A program made the position numbers and the translations under genes. A DNA stretch of 64,000 nt, taken from assembly GCA_963969495.1 (NCBI GenBank), contig OZ018326.1:153698306-153762305 (forward strand). Direction: 5' to 3'. The number at the start of each line of letters is the position of its first letter. Position 1 is the first letter of the stretch. This stretch comes from Ceratothoa steindachneri. Its lineage: Eukaryota; Arthropoda; Malacostraca; Isopoda; Cymothoidae. The notes beneath the pieces are model-generated. The model searched no databases. It worked only from the letters and a program-made list of their open reading frames with translations, and was not told where the DNA came from. This document shows positions 22,071 through 33,900 of this stretch, one piece after another.

Positions 22071-23880
22071 AATCTCTGGTGGTCATTGACAAAGCCACTG
22101 CTCTAAAGCTTAAAACCTGACCAAAAGTTATGTACAACATGTTTGAAGAGAACTTCTGAAGCAGAAGTGGATTCTATGGAGCAGTCCAACTTAGACGAAA
22201 AATTCCAGAGCCAAGAACTGTCGTTTCAATCCTTAATGGGATTGTATCCCATTCAAATGTGTTAGTAGTTGAGACAAAGTTTCTTACACCAAAAGAAAGA
22301 TTTATCAGGTGCATTGTGCTATGAAGGCAAAATATGCATGTGCCCTTATTTTGTCAGTTGATTCTATTCAATCCCCTGAATAAGACATTGAATGCTGCTG
22401 AAGTTTTAAGGATTTTGACAGCTTAATGACACTTTTAAAGGAGAAGATCAAGGGTGTCCCACATTGCTGTGAGAAAATAAAGCTTCTTACTTTAACACAT
22501 AAGAATTGGTCTTAAGAGAAGACTGCTAGGGAATTTGGTATCACTACCTCCTTTGTAAATTGTGCAGGAAACTAAAGAAAGATAAAGGCATACTGAAAGA
22601 TGCAACACCTAGGAAGAGTCAGAAGATATTGTGCAGAGGATAATTGGTCATTATTAGGATGACATTCAAAAGAATTTATTCTGGTAAGAAAGATTGTGTT
22701 GCTGTGATGACAGATGATGGCAAGATTTATAAACAAAAATGCATGATCCTGAATGATTTGAAAGAACTGTATATAGAATGCACTAAAAGGAATCCAAATA
22801 ATGATGTGGAATTCTTCAAAGTTTTGTGAGCTACGTCCCACTTGGTGCAAACTAGTAACTGCCTCTGTTATACACTCAGTTTCTGTTTGCCAGATATCCC
22901 AGAATGTCAAACTCATTACAGGAGTTCTTCCTGGGATTGAAAGGTACAAGGACATATTTAAAAGACTGGTGTGTAGCGCAGAGAACAGAGACTGCATGTT
23001 ACATGTGTGTGATGAGTACCCAGGGAAGGATGTTATACAGACATATCTCATGAATTTGTTTTAGAAATCAGAAGAATGTGATTTAAATTATGAAATATCA
23101 TTTAAACAGTGGTGTCAAACAGATTGCAGTGAAATAGTTATGGTTCTCATGTCTATTCAGAATTCATTGTTAAAACCTGCCATGCTTTTGAGAATCTCAA
23201 AGAGCACCATTCATTGCCATAGCCCAGGCAAAATATTTCAGTGAACTGAAGGAAAATCTGTCAATAGGTGAAGTGCTCATCCTTCTTCAGTTGCTGAGAA
23301 CTATAGTTTTGTTGTACAAGATGCAGTGCAGGGTGGCCCAAGCCACCCTTCACCCATTTATAGTTTATCTCAAGGATGGATGTGAGCTGAAATCATTGAG
23401 CCTATGTGTCATCTCAGACTGTCTATGGCATGACACCTTTGCTGTTCATGCCTTCATCTCAAAGATTTTAGATTATCTTACAAAAAAGAATCTTCCAACC
23501 ATATCAATAGTGATGGATTTCAGTGATGGCACAGCAGCCCAATATAAAAACTGCAAAAAATACTCAAACCTGTCACCACACAGATGACTTTTGGCAGAAT
23601 AACAGAGTCCATGTGATGACATTGGGGGCACTATGAAGAGACTTGTTGCACATGCAATCCTCCAGGTAACCACATCAAGCTACATTCTCACCCCAAGTGA
23701 AATGTTTCAGTGGGCATCTCAGCATATTAAAAGAATTCAATTCTTATGTTTCAAAGTGCATTGTCTCAGACAATGCCAAATAGTTCAAACTGACTGAACT
23801 ATTTGCTCTATCAAAACCATACAGGAACTCATTCCCACCATTGTTTCATTTTGTCTGACAATGCAGATTTGAGGATGAAA
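22071..23880 (+). pseudogene. Transposase-like family K, copy 1 (KPxQKxCxxC / ELRPxWC / SDGxxxQYKN), degenerate
   Basis: After a splice-acceptor-like TTTCTTTGCAG at 22060-22070 the reading gives SLVVIDKATAL, then LKPDQKLCTTC (possible zinc ligands). After decay come RMTFKRIYSGKKDCVAVM, KQKCMILNDLKELYIEC, ELRPTWCKLV, VIHSVSVCQISQNVKL, YKDIFKRLVC, NRDCMLHVCDEYPG, FKQWCQTDCSEIV, LHPFIVYLKDG, LKSLSLCVISDCLWHD and IVMDFSDGTAAQYKNC. The order agrees with a family of long uncharacterised proteins I remember from many invertebrate genomes. The acidic DFSDG-QYKN motif fits a DDE-type nuclease, but this is inference. Several frameshifts and stops make it a pseudogene. Copy 2 is at 32104-33900. Confidence 0.65.
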
Positions 23881-24429
23881 CAACTTTCTGCTTCATTGTA
23901 TTAGCTTTAAATTTCATTACCATCACTATCTATGTGTCATTATTCAACTCTGAAGGTCTTCCAAACTGACTTGCATCTTCTAAGTTGAAATCTCTATATT
24001 GGAATTTTGCCCACCATTTTTGAACCATTGATTCACCTACAACAGCTTACCATTATTATAAATAGTTTTACATGTTTCCTCAGCATTTTTAAAGAAGAAA
24101 ACCATTGTGCCAAAAATGCTCTTGGTTATCCATGTTTAATCTTGATAAGAGCTCACAAAAATAAGAGATATACAGAATTTTTATGCAATGTAATCAGTAG
24201 GTTACCCTGTTGCAAGTGATGTCAGCATATCAGTCATACCAACATTACAGCTGTAATATGAAGTTTAAAGACAACCTGATTTCTTATAAAAATTATTATG
24301 CACAGCCATCACAACTCCACTGTCTTTCCTTCTTCACCATGCAGCATATCCACTCTCTCCTCTGTTTAGGAACCTGCTAAAGGAGTATTTATACCCCTTT
24401 CCCCCAGATGTCAAACAGATGGTGGTTGG

Positions 24430-24730
24430 GGTCAAGGTGGAGAAGGGGGTGGGATGGTTCACCCCTCTTGGCTTTGGCTGCAGTGGTGGCTTTTAACATG
24501 TCTGCATTCTTCCCTCCCTTTTCTCATTCTACTGCCCCTCCCCCTCTTTCTTATCTATCCTTTTATGCATCTACAAGGGGATTTCAAGTAATATCAGGAG
24601 ACTTTTGTGTTCTACCAACCCCAACACCTGCAGTTTGCCCTTCCTTTCCCAATGCCTGTATTAGGATCTGTAGCTATATATCTACAAATTTCGATTTACA
24701 AATTTTCTTCATGATACAGCCTTGTTGAGG
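24430..24730. repeat. Interspersed repeat F, copy 1
   Basis: It shares AACATGTCTGCATT, then CCCCAA-ACCTGCA and GGATCTG-AGCT-TATATCT with 44120-44310 and, in part, 58193-58300. The ORF 24408-24728 across it has no family motif and should not be taken as a gene. The remaining stretch 23881-25285 is AT-rich with nothing else recognised. Confidence 0.5.
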
Positions 24731-25285
24731 GAAACACATCCCCCTCTTGGTATTGAAGGGTTAACCAATCATCAAAACATAGTATTACCCCTCTCAATGA
24801 GAATGCCATTGGATATGCCAGTGATTGAAATTCAACTTTTTATATAAATTTTATTATCCATTTGGGGGATTTTATCCATGAAAAGAGATATTACATGGTT
24901 GAAAGTCATAAATTTAGGCTTAATTTTTGTTTATTTCAAATTTCTAACCTCTTAGTTTTCAGATATAAATATTTAAAATTGGTCCATTTTTTAGGTGGGT
25001 GGGCACTGTATATAGATTTTTTTTAGCATGATACATGACATTTAAAAAAAAATTCCAGTGGTAGTTCTGCCATAATTAAAATTTATGAAGAGAATTTAGT
25101 TTCATAAAAGCATGAATTAATCTTGGAATAATCCGTTAAATTTTCTATTTATTCTTTTAAAAAGGCATGCTTTCTTGAATAATTCTAAGCCAAAATGAGG
25201 ATCTTTTTAAATGTTAAAAGATATAACTACAATCTGGATATAATTTATCTCTATTAGGATAATAATTCTTCAGTATCAGAAAAAA

Positions 25286-25345
25286 ATGCATTTCTCAATC
25301 CCAGATACAGAAGAAATTAAGGAAGACAGTGGATCAGTATTTGTG
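25286..25345 (+). CDS. SNX17: Sorting nexin-17, coding exon 1 (start codon)
   Basis: The ATG follows an A run (AAAAAATGC) and encodes MHFSIPDTEE and ten more residues ending GSVFV, followed directly by a GTAAGC donor. MHFSIP is the characteristic start of SNX17; the paralogue SNX31 starts differently. The exon ends in phase 0 and joins in frame to AYSLHINGAFHC at 53403, giving the V-AY-hHhNG order known in SNX17. A possible splice acceptor (TTCTTCAG, ending 25273) lies 12 bases before the ATG, so the 5' UTR may be split. I cannot place the promoter. SNX17 is a PX-FERM adaptor on early endosomes that recycles NPxY/NxxY cargo such as LRP1 and beta-integrins with Retriever. Confidence 0.85.
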
Positions 25346-26055
25346 GTAAGCTTTTGATATTCTTTTAAAATCATTGAAGCAAATTTCTTTAAGGTTACTC
25401 TATAAATATTTTTCTAATATGGAATAGTTAAGTTAATTTGACACTTTTGTTAGATGTAAAACTTTTGTAAATTGTATATATGTAGATTATCCTCTGATAT
25501 CAAATCATTCATTTTACAGATAAAGACCCCGTAAGAGGCGTGGCGATTTGCCATCCTGGCCGCCGTGCTGACGGGATCCAGCATTCCGTCCGGCCTCAGC
25601 TTAGCCTCTCTTCCTTCCTTCAGTTAGCCTGTATTTCTCCCCTACTTCGTCACTTTTCATACAACCTCTCTCACAACTCTCTCTGGTCAGCATCTAATTT
25701 CACGGGGTAGATGCTGATATTTTCTCAGCCAACCGTCCTGGATCAGGGCTGAGGGGGGAGAGGACAATGTTCCCTAACCCCTGAGCTCCGGTATGGGGTG
25801 GTTGGTTTTAACAACCTGCTTCATCCCCACCCATACCTTCCTCACATCCCTTTTCCTTTCCTCTTGACACTCTATCAATTTTATGCTTTGTCCAAGGTGG
25901 AGTCGCCATGCCGATGGACTGCCAGGCCACCAGGCGGGAGGGGTGGTCCTGAATGGCAGCACCTGGCTCTGCCAGGCCTGTACGCAACCCCTTGCAGAGC
26001 GGGCTACTGCAAGGGGTGATGAGCTGTTGCATCCTGTAATTAAAAGAGGGTCACC

Positions 26056-27912
26056 ATGCCCAATGATGAAGAAGAAAAAAATCTCCCCTTAATTTTCCCA
26101 GGCTATCGTCGGAGCCACCCTCGGGCAGCTCCACAGGAAAAATGGATGTCCCTCCCCCGGAGGATCCCCTTGTGCAAGCACAGGGGACCCTCCATATTTC
26201 TCTAACCGGAGAGGAGGCTTACTCCTCTCAATCACCTACGGGTGTAGGGGACTCCCCCTCACCTCCCTTTTTCCAGCGGCAGTCCCCCCTTTTCTTTACA
26301 AGGGGACTGCCAAGAAAGCCAGCAGGTAGCCCATAGCCAACTGCTCCCCAGTGAAGCGGCTCGGTAGGTCAAACCCCTTTAGGGGGGAGAGGGAAGCCAG
26401 GCACCTTCGGTCGCTTCCCTCAAAAGACCTGCTGGCAAGAATATTGAACCTTGCCGGGGTCAAGGCCTGTGCCTCCCCACAGCACCTGACAATTGACAAT
26501 GATGCCACTGGGACCTGCGATGTCATGGGCGGGGGGGATGGCCAACTGGAGGCCCCCCTGAGATAGACATGGTCCTTGAGGCAACCCAGCCTCAGACGGT
26601 AGGAGAATCTGGAATAGGTGCCAAGCACCGAACCCGAATCTGCCCCTATGCAAGGTCATCCTCAAACCGCTAGGGTTTCCGAGGCAGTACAAGGAGGGGA
26701 GGGATCTCCTCCAACTGGTCCCCCTACGACTGCCAGGACCTTCTTCATTTCAGAGAAGGACCTGGCTGAGGCCTGTCCATCTGGTGTGGAGGCTCCTGTC
26801 GGCAGAGGGGAGAAGCGGGTTAATTCCCCGCCCTCCTCTCCTAAAAAGAAAAAGAACAGGAAAAAGACTCAGGGCTCCTCTCCATCCGCGGGGGCTGCGG
26901 AGATGGATGGGTCTGCTGCCACTTTGGTAAGTGACCAAGGCAAGACCGGCGCATCCAGCCCCTCTGCCCCCCTCCCCGACTAAGACAAAAAGAGCGCAGG
27001 GCTGAGCCTCGATAACATTGGGGCCCCTCATTCAGAGGCTACCTGGCATTTTTGAGCCCGCTGGCTTTAAACGCTTCCTCATTAATCGCTTCACTGATGG
27101 CAGCATGTTGGCCAAGGATCAATCCGAGGAAGCCAAGATAAGTGCTCTTCGGACACTTGGTAGCACCCGGGTGAGTGTGATGCTGCACTCTACAAAGAAC
27201 TTTGTGAAAAGATTAGTTTATGTGAGGGAACTCATTGACTACTCCATAGAGGACATCACCTTAGAGCTGGCCAACCATCAGGCTGTCAAGGTCGAATGTG
27301 ATGAGAAAACAGGGAGGGGCCTCGAGACCCACCCCTACACTCTTCGTCACGTTCGACTGTGACAAGCTCCCTGAGTCGGTGCATGCTGGTTGGTACCGCT
27401 ACCGTGTGAAGGCATTCTTGCCACTGCCGCGGCAGTGCTATTACTGTCACCGCTTCGGCCATACGAATCGCTCATGTAGACGTGCAAAGTCGGGGTCACC
27501 CGAAGTCTGTGTAAATTGCTCCAAGGCTGCACACGATAAGTCTAAATTCTGTGTGGCCAAGTGTGTCAATTGCAGAGAGCTGCACCCCGCTTCTTCAAAG
27601 CAATGTGGTGCATATCTCCTTGAGAAAGAAATCCTGGCTGTTCAGGCCCATGATCGACTCTCATGCCGCGAGGCGAAGGACTTGGTTCTGGCCCCCAGGG
27701 CTCTGCCTGGGAGGTCATCTGCCACAATAGTTAGAAAGGCACCCTCTGCTCCTGGCCCATCCAGGCCAACGAGCATGGTTGTTTCCGCGCCCATTCGGAG
27801 CCCTTCTGCGGGTTCTACTCAACCTGTGTGCTCCCCTGGTAAAGCTGGTGGCAAAAAGGGTTCACACCCAACCCTAGTTAAAACCAGGGCTCCCCCCCTT
27901 TCCCCAGCGTGA
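26056..27912 (+). pseudogene. LINE-D copy 1 ORF1, CCHC zinc-knuckle protein, frameshifted
   Basis: The ATG at 26056 in TCACCATGCC is shared with copy 3 (46751). The first 300 codons are proline- and charge-rich in shifting frames, including a basic KKKKNRKK stretch near 26846. Then comes an RNA-binding-like domain (FEPAGFKRFLINRF, VRELIDYSIEDITLELAN; 27050-27290). After a frameshift near 27300 come three zinc knuckles: CYYCHRFGHTNRSC, CVNCSKAAHDKSKFC and CVNCRELHPASSKQC (27439-27605). The tail is Pro/Ser-rich. Three knuckles and this order fit ORF1 of I/Jockey-type LINEs, which packages element RNA. Confidence 0.78.
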
Positions 27913-28346
27913 CCATTTCCCATAAGGCGAAATGGCCACAGGCCTCTACCGAGTCGTTAGACTCACAGGAGGTAACACCCCTGAAGTTGGTCGGCAGGCC
28001 ATCTTCTGTGGTTCCTAAAGCTGTACCCTGAAAGGAGGACAGCAACAAAGGAGCTTCGGCTCCTTGGCCCACACCTAGTGGTGGGCTGAGTGGCTCGGAG
28101 ATGGTGGTTCCTCAAAAAGAGAGCCCCCTGCCCCTGAAGCCGCAATGCCCGCCTAAGGTTTTGAGACGGAGGGAGGAAAAGACGTATGGCGATCCCAACT
28201 TCCTCCAATAAGTCGCCGAAGGCGACAGCACCTTCAGCGTTTTGTCCAGCCAACAGCGCCCGGGGTTCTGCCTCTGGGAAGTGTATGACCATTCCCGTGA
28301 GGGTCTTCTGTTCGAAGAAGGCCTCCGCGTCTCCACCGAGCTAGGC

Positions 28347-31300
28347 ATGGAGGGCATATTCCTTCAATGGAATTGCCGTGGACTCCAAGCCAACTGGAAG
28401 GAGCTGCGGAGACACGTTTTGTCCCGTTCCCCATTAGCTATTTTTCTGCAGGCTACCATGCTAGGCATGTGCTCCCTTCCCACCCTCCCGGGGTATAATG
28501 GTCTTGTGACCCCACCACCACGAGATGGCCAGGCTCGAGGATGCGCGTTTTACACTCGGCATGATGTCTCCGTTCTTCCTTTCACTTTAGATACCTCCTT
28601 TCAGGCTTTGGCTGTGCAGCTTCACCTGGATAGGAAGTATACTATCATTTCTGCATACATTCCACCGTCAGCTGACTTCAATGCTGGGGACTTCCGCCAT
28701 GTCGTGGCATGGTTGCCGAGGCCCTTTCTCTTGCTTGGAGATATAAAATGGCAGGCATTCTCTCTGGGGGATTACTCAATAAATTTCAGGAGACAAGTCC
28801 TTGCCGATCTGATCGAAGAGCTTGAGATAGGTGTCGTAAATGTGGATGAGTTTACACATCACTGCGCGAGAACCGCTTCATTTTCTTGCCTTTATCTATC
28901 TTTGTGCTCTTGAGATGCACAGCCTGATTTTGATTGGGAGGTGGTTGATGACCTCCATGGTAGTGTTCACTTTCCCATTCAAATATCATTTTCACGGCAA
29001 CTGCCACCTGAGAGCCCACCTCGGTGGTGCTTGGCGCAGGCGTGGTGGCCTGCATTTCAGAAAATGACTGAATTCTCTATCTTAGTCAAGGAGTTTAGGT
29101 CGGTAGATGAGGCTGTTGAGTTCTTCTCGTGCAACCTCATCGCCGCGGGCCTGACTACTATTCCCAGAACGTCTGGCCGTTTTGCACGCCGACCACTCCC
29201 GTGTTGGTTGGCCGAGTGTGAGACGGCCCTCAAACAGAAACATTATGCCTACATGCGCTATAAGCGTTGCCCAAACGATTTCACTGTTGGTGAATTTCTT
29301 CGGGCTAGGTTCCGGTATACGTGTCTTCACTTAACGGGAAAGACCCCTCTGGCAGAGGTGTGGAAGCGAGTCAAAAGGATTCGGGGCAAGTTCTCACAGG
29401 ACCCCCCTCCCATTCGCCAGGAAGATGGAACCGCAATCTCGGACCCCGCGTCCGTGGCGGAATCCTTCGCGACCGCTTTTCCGCATTCTCTAGCCGGGAT
29501 GCTGCTCCGCCAGCATTCAGTGCACGTCGTGATGTCGCGGAAGGCCGCCGGCTGGACTTTACCTCCAGAGGCGGAGAACCCTTCAACGACAGGTTTACTT
29601 TTAGTGAGTTGCGCTCCGCTCTTGCCTCATGCGCGGACACCGCGCATGGTCCGGACGATGTCCCGTACGCCATGCTTCGACACCTGGGTGAGCGAGGCAT
29701 GGCCTTTCTCTTAGATTTGTTCAACAGAATCTGGGTGGAGGGTCTCATCCCAGATTCCTGGCGAATCGCTACTGTGCTCGCCTTTCGCAAACCGGGGAGA
29801 GATAACTCAACTCCAGCCGGTTTCCACCCAATCTCTCTAACCTCTTGCGTGTGCAAGTTGATGGAGAAATGGTAAATGTTAGATTAGCCTTTTTCCTGGA
29901 GAGCGGAGGCCATCTGTCTTCTGCACAGTGTGGCTTCCGCAAGTTCCACTCCACGTCGGATGCTCTGCTCCGACTGGAAAATGCCGTCTGCGAGACCTTC
30001 CTTCGTAGACAGCACTACGCCACGCTGTTTTTCGATCTGGAGAAGGCCTATGATACCGCACGGCGATACGGTATAATCGAGACTCTCCACACGACGGGGG
30101 CGAGGGGATGCCTCCCAATGTTTATATCTGAATTTTCTGCGAGATCGTCGATTGCGCGTACAGGTGGGGGGAGCCATCTCCGACCCTCAGGAGCAGGAAG
30201 AGGGTGTCCTCAATGTCACACTCTTTGCCCTGAGCATCAACGGCATCACCTCGTGCTGCCGGAAGATGTTCTCGCTTCACTCTAACGTGGACGACCTTTC
30301 GATCTCTTTTGGCGCGGCCCAGATGCCAACTCTGGAGCGTCGATCCAACAGGCATTGAACCACGTCTCTCTCTATGCCGAAGCTCACAGGTTTCGGTTTT
30401 CCTTGGCCAAGACTAAGGTGGTGCACTTCTGCCGCCACCCACGGCTCCACCCCGAACCAGATTTGTTTCTTAATGGGGTACTCCTGGAATTGGTTGAATC
30501 GCACCTTTTGCTTGGTCTTGTATTTGACCGACGCCTCATCTGGGAGGCTCATATTTGCAGCCTTAGGGTCTCTTGTACCCGCGCCATGGATATTCTACGT
30601 TCCGTGATGTTCAGCGCTTGGGGCGCTGATAGGGCTACTGCCTTACTTTTTTATTGATCCTTTGTTCGTTCGAAGCTCGACTACGGATGAGAGTTTTATG
30701 CATCCGCAGCTGAGCTTTTATTGTGGAAGGTGGACTCGATCCACCACACCAGCCTTCGCCTTGCGATTGGTGCCTTCCGCACTTTCCCCATTGAGAGCCT
30801 GTTGGTCGATGCTGAGGAGAGACCACTCGCTTTACGCCGCATGCAGTTCATCACTCGCCTGTACGCGCGAGCCCGGCGCCTCCCTCAGTCGCCAATAGCT
30901 CTCACTGCATCTGCAGCTGATCTCGACGGTGTCTATGCCGCCGAGAGACGCCAGTCATACCCTAAGCCCTTTGGGTTTAGGGCCAGGAAACTCCTTCGAG
31001 AGCTAGGTATAGCTCTCGGGCTGGTGGCGCCGCTGGTTCTGCCCATGACGCCACCCTGGAGGGTACCACATTTGGCTCTTTGTCGCCAGGCCTCTGCTCC
31101 CAAAGCTTGTACAGCGCCGGGAGTATTGCGTTCGACCTTTTTGGAGCACACCTCGTGTCAAGCTGGAACCGTGCCAGTGTATACGGATGGCTCCGAGTCC
31201 AAAGAGGGGGTCGGCTTCCACGCCGTATCCCCTCTGTTTGAAGTCAGCGGAGCTCTGCCCCTTTCTTCACGGCCGAGCTGGTTGCAATACACTACTCCGT

Positions 31301-32030
31301 ACGAGAGATTACGCGACATGCCCAGTTTGGAGACCGGATCGTGATTTATAGCGACTCACTAAGCGCCCTGACTGCTCTTGGGGCATTAGAATCTCCACAC
31401 CCTCTGGCTCGCGATGTCCTTGATGCCACGGTTTTAGTGAGCCTGGTGGATGTCGAGTTTATCTTCCGCTGGGTTCCTGGACATGTAGGAATTGCGGGGA
31501 ATGAGCTCACTGATGAGGGCGCCAAAGAGTCTGCAAGGACTCTACGACTGGACCAGCGTTTCGCTCTTCTACACACATACTACATGGCAGGAATACGGGC
31601 AGCTCTTTGGCCTGCTCTGCAAAGAAGATGAGACACAGTCCAGGGAACTTAAAGTTGCATGGCATTGCTCCGCGACTGTTCTCATGGACCTATGTCGAGA
31701 TGGCTTCAGGTTGCTTTCTGTCATCTCCGACTCGGGCACACTCGTGTGACGCATCGCCATTTAATGGAGTACTCGCCGGCGCCCTATTGTGACGACTGCA
31801 TCATCCCCCAGACTGTTGGGCACATTCTTGTCGATTGTCCCAGTCTGGGTGATCTTGGCACACAATACCTGTCCCAGTACCGGGATGGTCAGGGTCGCTA
31901 CTGCCTGCTCCTTGTACTTGGGACGAGTGCGTGCATATTGACTGGTGGACTTATGGACTTTTGGGGGAGAGGCCGGCCTTCTCCCTTTTATTTAACTAGT
32001 TTTTTTGTTGTTTATTCTAAAGTAGCCTAG
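28347..32030 (+). pseudogene. LINE-D copy 1 ORF2: endonuclease, reverse transcriptase, RNase H (inactive)
   Basis: It begins MEGIFLQWNCRGLQ. Endonuclease residues are damaged: IFLQAT where copy 3 has FLQET (catalytic Glu), GDIKWQ for GDLNGR, and LHGSVHF for LHGSDHF. A TGA interrupts at 28911-28913 and a frameshift follows near 29480. Reverse transcriptase: GPDDVPYAMLRHLG, DSWRIATVLAFRKPGR, QCGFRKFHSTSDALL, motif A FFDLEKAYDT (about 30030-30060), the catalytic VDDLSISF (30288), and CRHPRLHPEPDLFLNGV. RNase H: PVYTDGSESKEGVGF (31172), IYSDSLSALTAL and WVPGHVGIAGNELTDEGAKES (31470-31530). A final PYCDDCIIPQTVGHILVDC motif resembles the C-terminal Cys/His motif of this group. Confidence 0.85.
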
Positions 32031-32103
32031 TGCTAAGCTGTCGTGAGTGCGGCGACTTGTGCCCAAGTGTGGTCACTAGATAGGCTCTCAAAAAAACAAA
32101 AAC

Positions 32104-33900
32104 AACCCACTGTTTATATATGTTATCATCAAGCTCTTGCTCATTAGCAGTAAACACAGACATCAAATGTTCTCTAATTTTCTGAACATCAGGACATTTT
32201 TCACAGATTCTCAACATAGTGCCACTTAAATATGTCACAAACAGCCATTGACTAAATATCTTTGTAATCAGTACCGTTGACGGCTGTGGTGGATAACTCA
32301 TTGAGTAACAACTTGGTATTCTGGTGTTTCTCATACACACAAACAGAGTGAGATCTCTTACTCCCCACATGTACACACCATTTGGGCCTAAGCTCAAAGA
32401 ACTTTGATATACCAATCTTAAAATTGGGGACCTTCGCCTTGAAAATTGCATACAATTCTGCGATGTTTACCAAAATCAGTCTTTTCTGTTTGCGAACTTT
32501 TTCACCATTGATTCTGACAGAAACAAACTCTTTCTTTCCTAGGCACATTCTGGAAAATTCATCATTTTGATAAAACAATTCAACAGCAGTAATAATATCT
32601 TGTGACAGTGTCTTACTCCCTAGATAGGCGTCGGGTCGTGCAAGGATTCCAGATTTCTTTTTTAGATCTCTAGCTTGGGTTATTGCATATTTTGAAACAC
32701 CAAATTCATTGCACGTTTTTTCAATAGTCAAGCTTTCTGAAACAAGTGTCAATATTTGAATTTTGTCCTGTTTGGAATCTCAATTTTTCAATTTCTCCTT
32801 CATCAAATAAATCAATCTAAATCAGAACATTATTTGTACGGGGTTCTTTGGTGGTATCCTGTTACTGTATTGATTGTTCGGTTTGTTGAGATCAGTGGCT
32901 ACCTTTTTTGCTACAACTTCTTGAACCTCCGATACTTTCCACTTACCATAATATACCTTGTCTCTCATTCTTATGTTAGTCTTAATTGGGGAACATTTTA
33001 GTAGTATAACATTTGAGTTGAGGGATTCGAAGGTCTCTTCAAATGACTGTTCGCTGGCATTTTCGAGTGTTGTTTCTTCATACGTGGGGTAATCTGAAGG
33101 TGCTTTCATCTGGGTATCACAACGTGGACAGACCTTCTGCCCAGGTTTAAGGATGTACATTTCAGCTCTTGGGCTTTTCATAACCTGCAATGATCCTGAA
33201 AAAGATAGGGACAGTAAATAGATAGAACTTCTACTCAACAATACACAAGGCTTATTCCCTCGTCTCATTTTTTTGACGTTGTACAGCCTTTGGGCTAGGG
33301 GTATTTCCCACACTAGATAATTGTAAATACTGTTCACAAAAATTGTAATGAGTTTTGTATTTAGTGTATAAATAAATCATATATCATATCAAGGCCCCTA
33401 TAATGTGAAATTAAACTTATTTCTAAAATGTAACTTTACATAAACTTAATTTTTCATAAAGAACTATTGAATTTCCCGCAGTAGATAAATGTAAATACTG
33501 TTCACAAAAACTGTAATGAGTTTCGTATTTAGTGTATAAATAAATCATATCATATCAAGGCCCCTATAATGCGAAATTAAACTTATTTCTAAAATGTAAC
33601 TGCATAAATTAAATTTTAACTAATGAATTTCTACTTACCAGTCACTCGCTTTTTATGCTTCTGGAATGGCTCAGCATAACTTTGATATCTACCCTCAAAA
33701 GACTTTCTCATGATGATAACAAAGTGAGTCACTTTCTTTGCATTTATATCCAGTTCTTACTTCTAACAATTTAACACTGTCACTGGATAAGTCTTCCAAA
33801 GATAAGACACCTTTTTTCTGTGAAAATTTAATCTGTGGCAATCCTCCTTCAGATAATTTCCAATACAGCATTTGCTAAACTCAGCTTTTGCATCAGCCAT
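32104..33900 (-). pseudogene. Transposase-like family K, copy 2, with a two-exon 5' part
   Basis: The minus strand starts MADAKAEFSKCC at 33900, then (shifted) IKFSQKKGVLSLEDLSS, GYKCKESDSLCYHHEK and RYQSYAEPFQKHKKRVT, ending at a GTAAGT donor (exon end 33639). The next exon starts at 33195 after TTTTTCAG and joins in phase to GSLQVMKSPRAEMYILKPGQKVCPRC. Further on are RMRDKVYYGKWKV, LTIEKTCNEFGVSKYAITQAR, KQKRLILVNIAELYAIF, FFELRPKWCVHVGSKRSHSVCV and, after a frameshift near 32270, YKDIF and KCPDVQKIREHLMSVF. It stops at YKQWV next to the LINE-D copy 1 3' end, so the SDG-QYKN catalytic-like region is missing. Cys/His patterns suggest zinc binding. The function is unknown; a DNA transposase is the likeliest origin. 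Confidence 0.65.
33319..33650. repeat. 168-bp tandem duplication in the family K copy 2 intron
   Basis: GTAAATACTGTTCACAAAAA and the following sequence through AAACTTATTTCTAAAATGTAA occur twice, offset by 168 bases (33323 and 33491), with few differences. The pair lies inside the predicted intron 33196-33638. Confidence 0.75.

Larger units (their letters stand above)
25531..32092 (+). mobile_element. LINE-D copy 1, near full-length I/Jockey-type LINE
   Basis: About 6.56 kb: 525-base 5' leader, ORF1 (zinc-knuckle nucleic-acid-binding protein), ORF2 (endonuclease, reverse transcriptase, RNase H) and an A-rich 3' end near 32092. The 5' end is set by alignment with LINE-D copy 3, whose start is fixed by a target duplication. 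No target duplication is visible here, and the right flank is the broken end of family K copy 2, so the insertion may have come with a deletion. It is GC-richer than its surroundings. It begins 185 bases after SNX17 exon 1, in sense orientation. Confidence 0.85.

Noticed and set aside
22801..23587. Two open frames of family K copy 1 as a functional host gene
   Set aside because: Frameshifts and stops separate them from the rest of the protein, and no splice sites would restore one frame.
24408..24728. 106-codon ORF upstream of SNX17 exon 1
   Set aside because: It crosses interspersed repeat F and has low-complexity composition without a domain.
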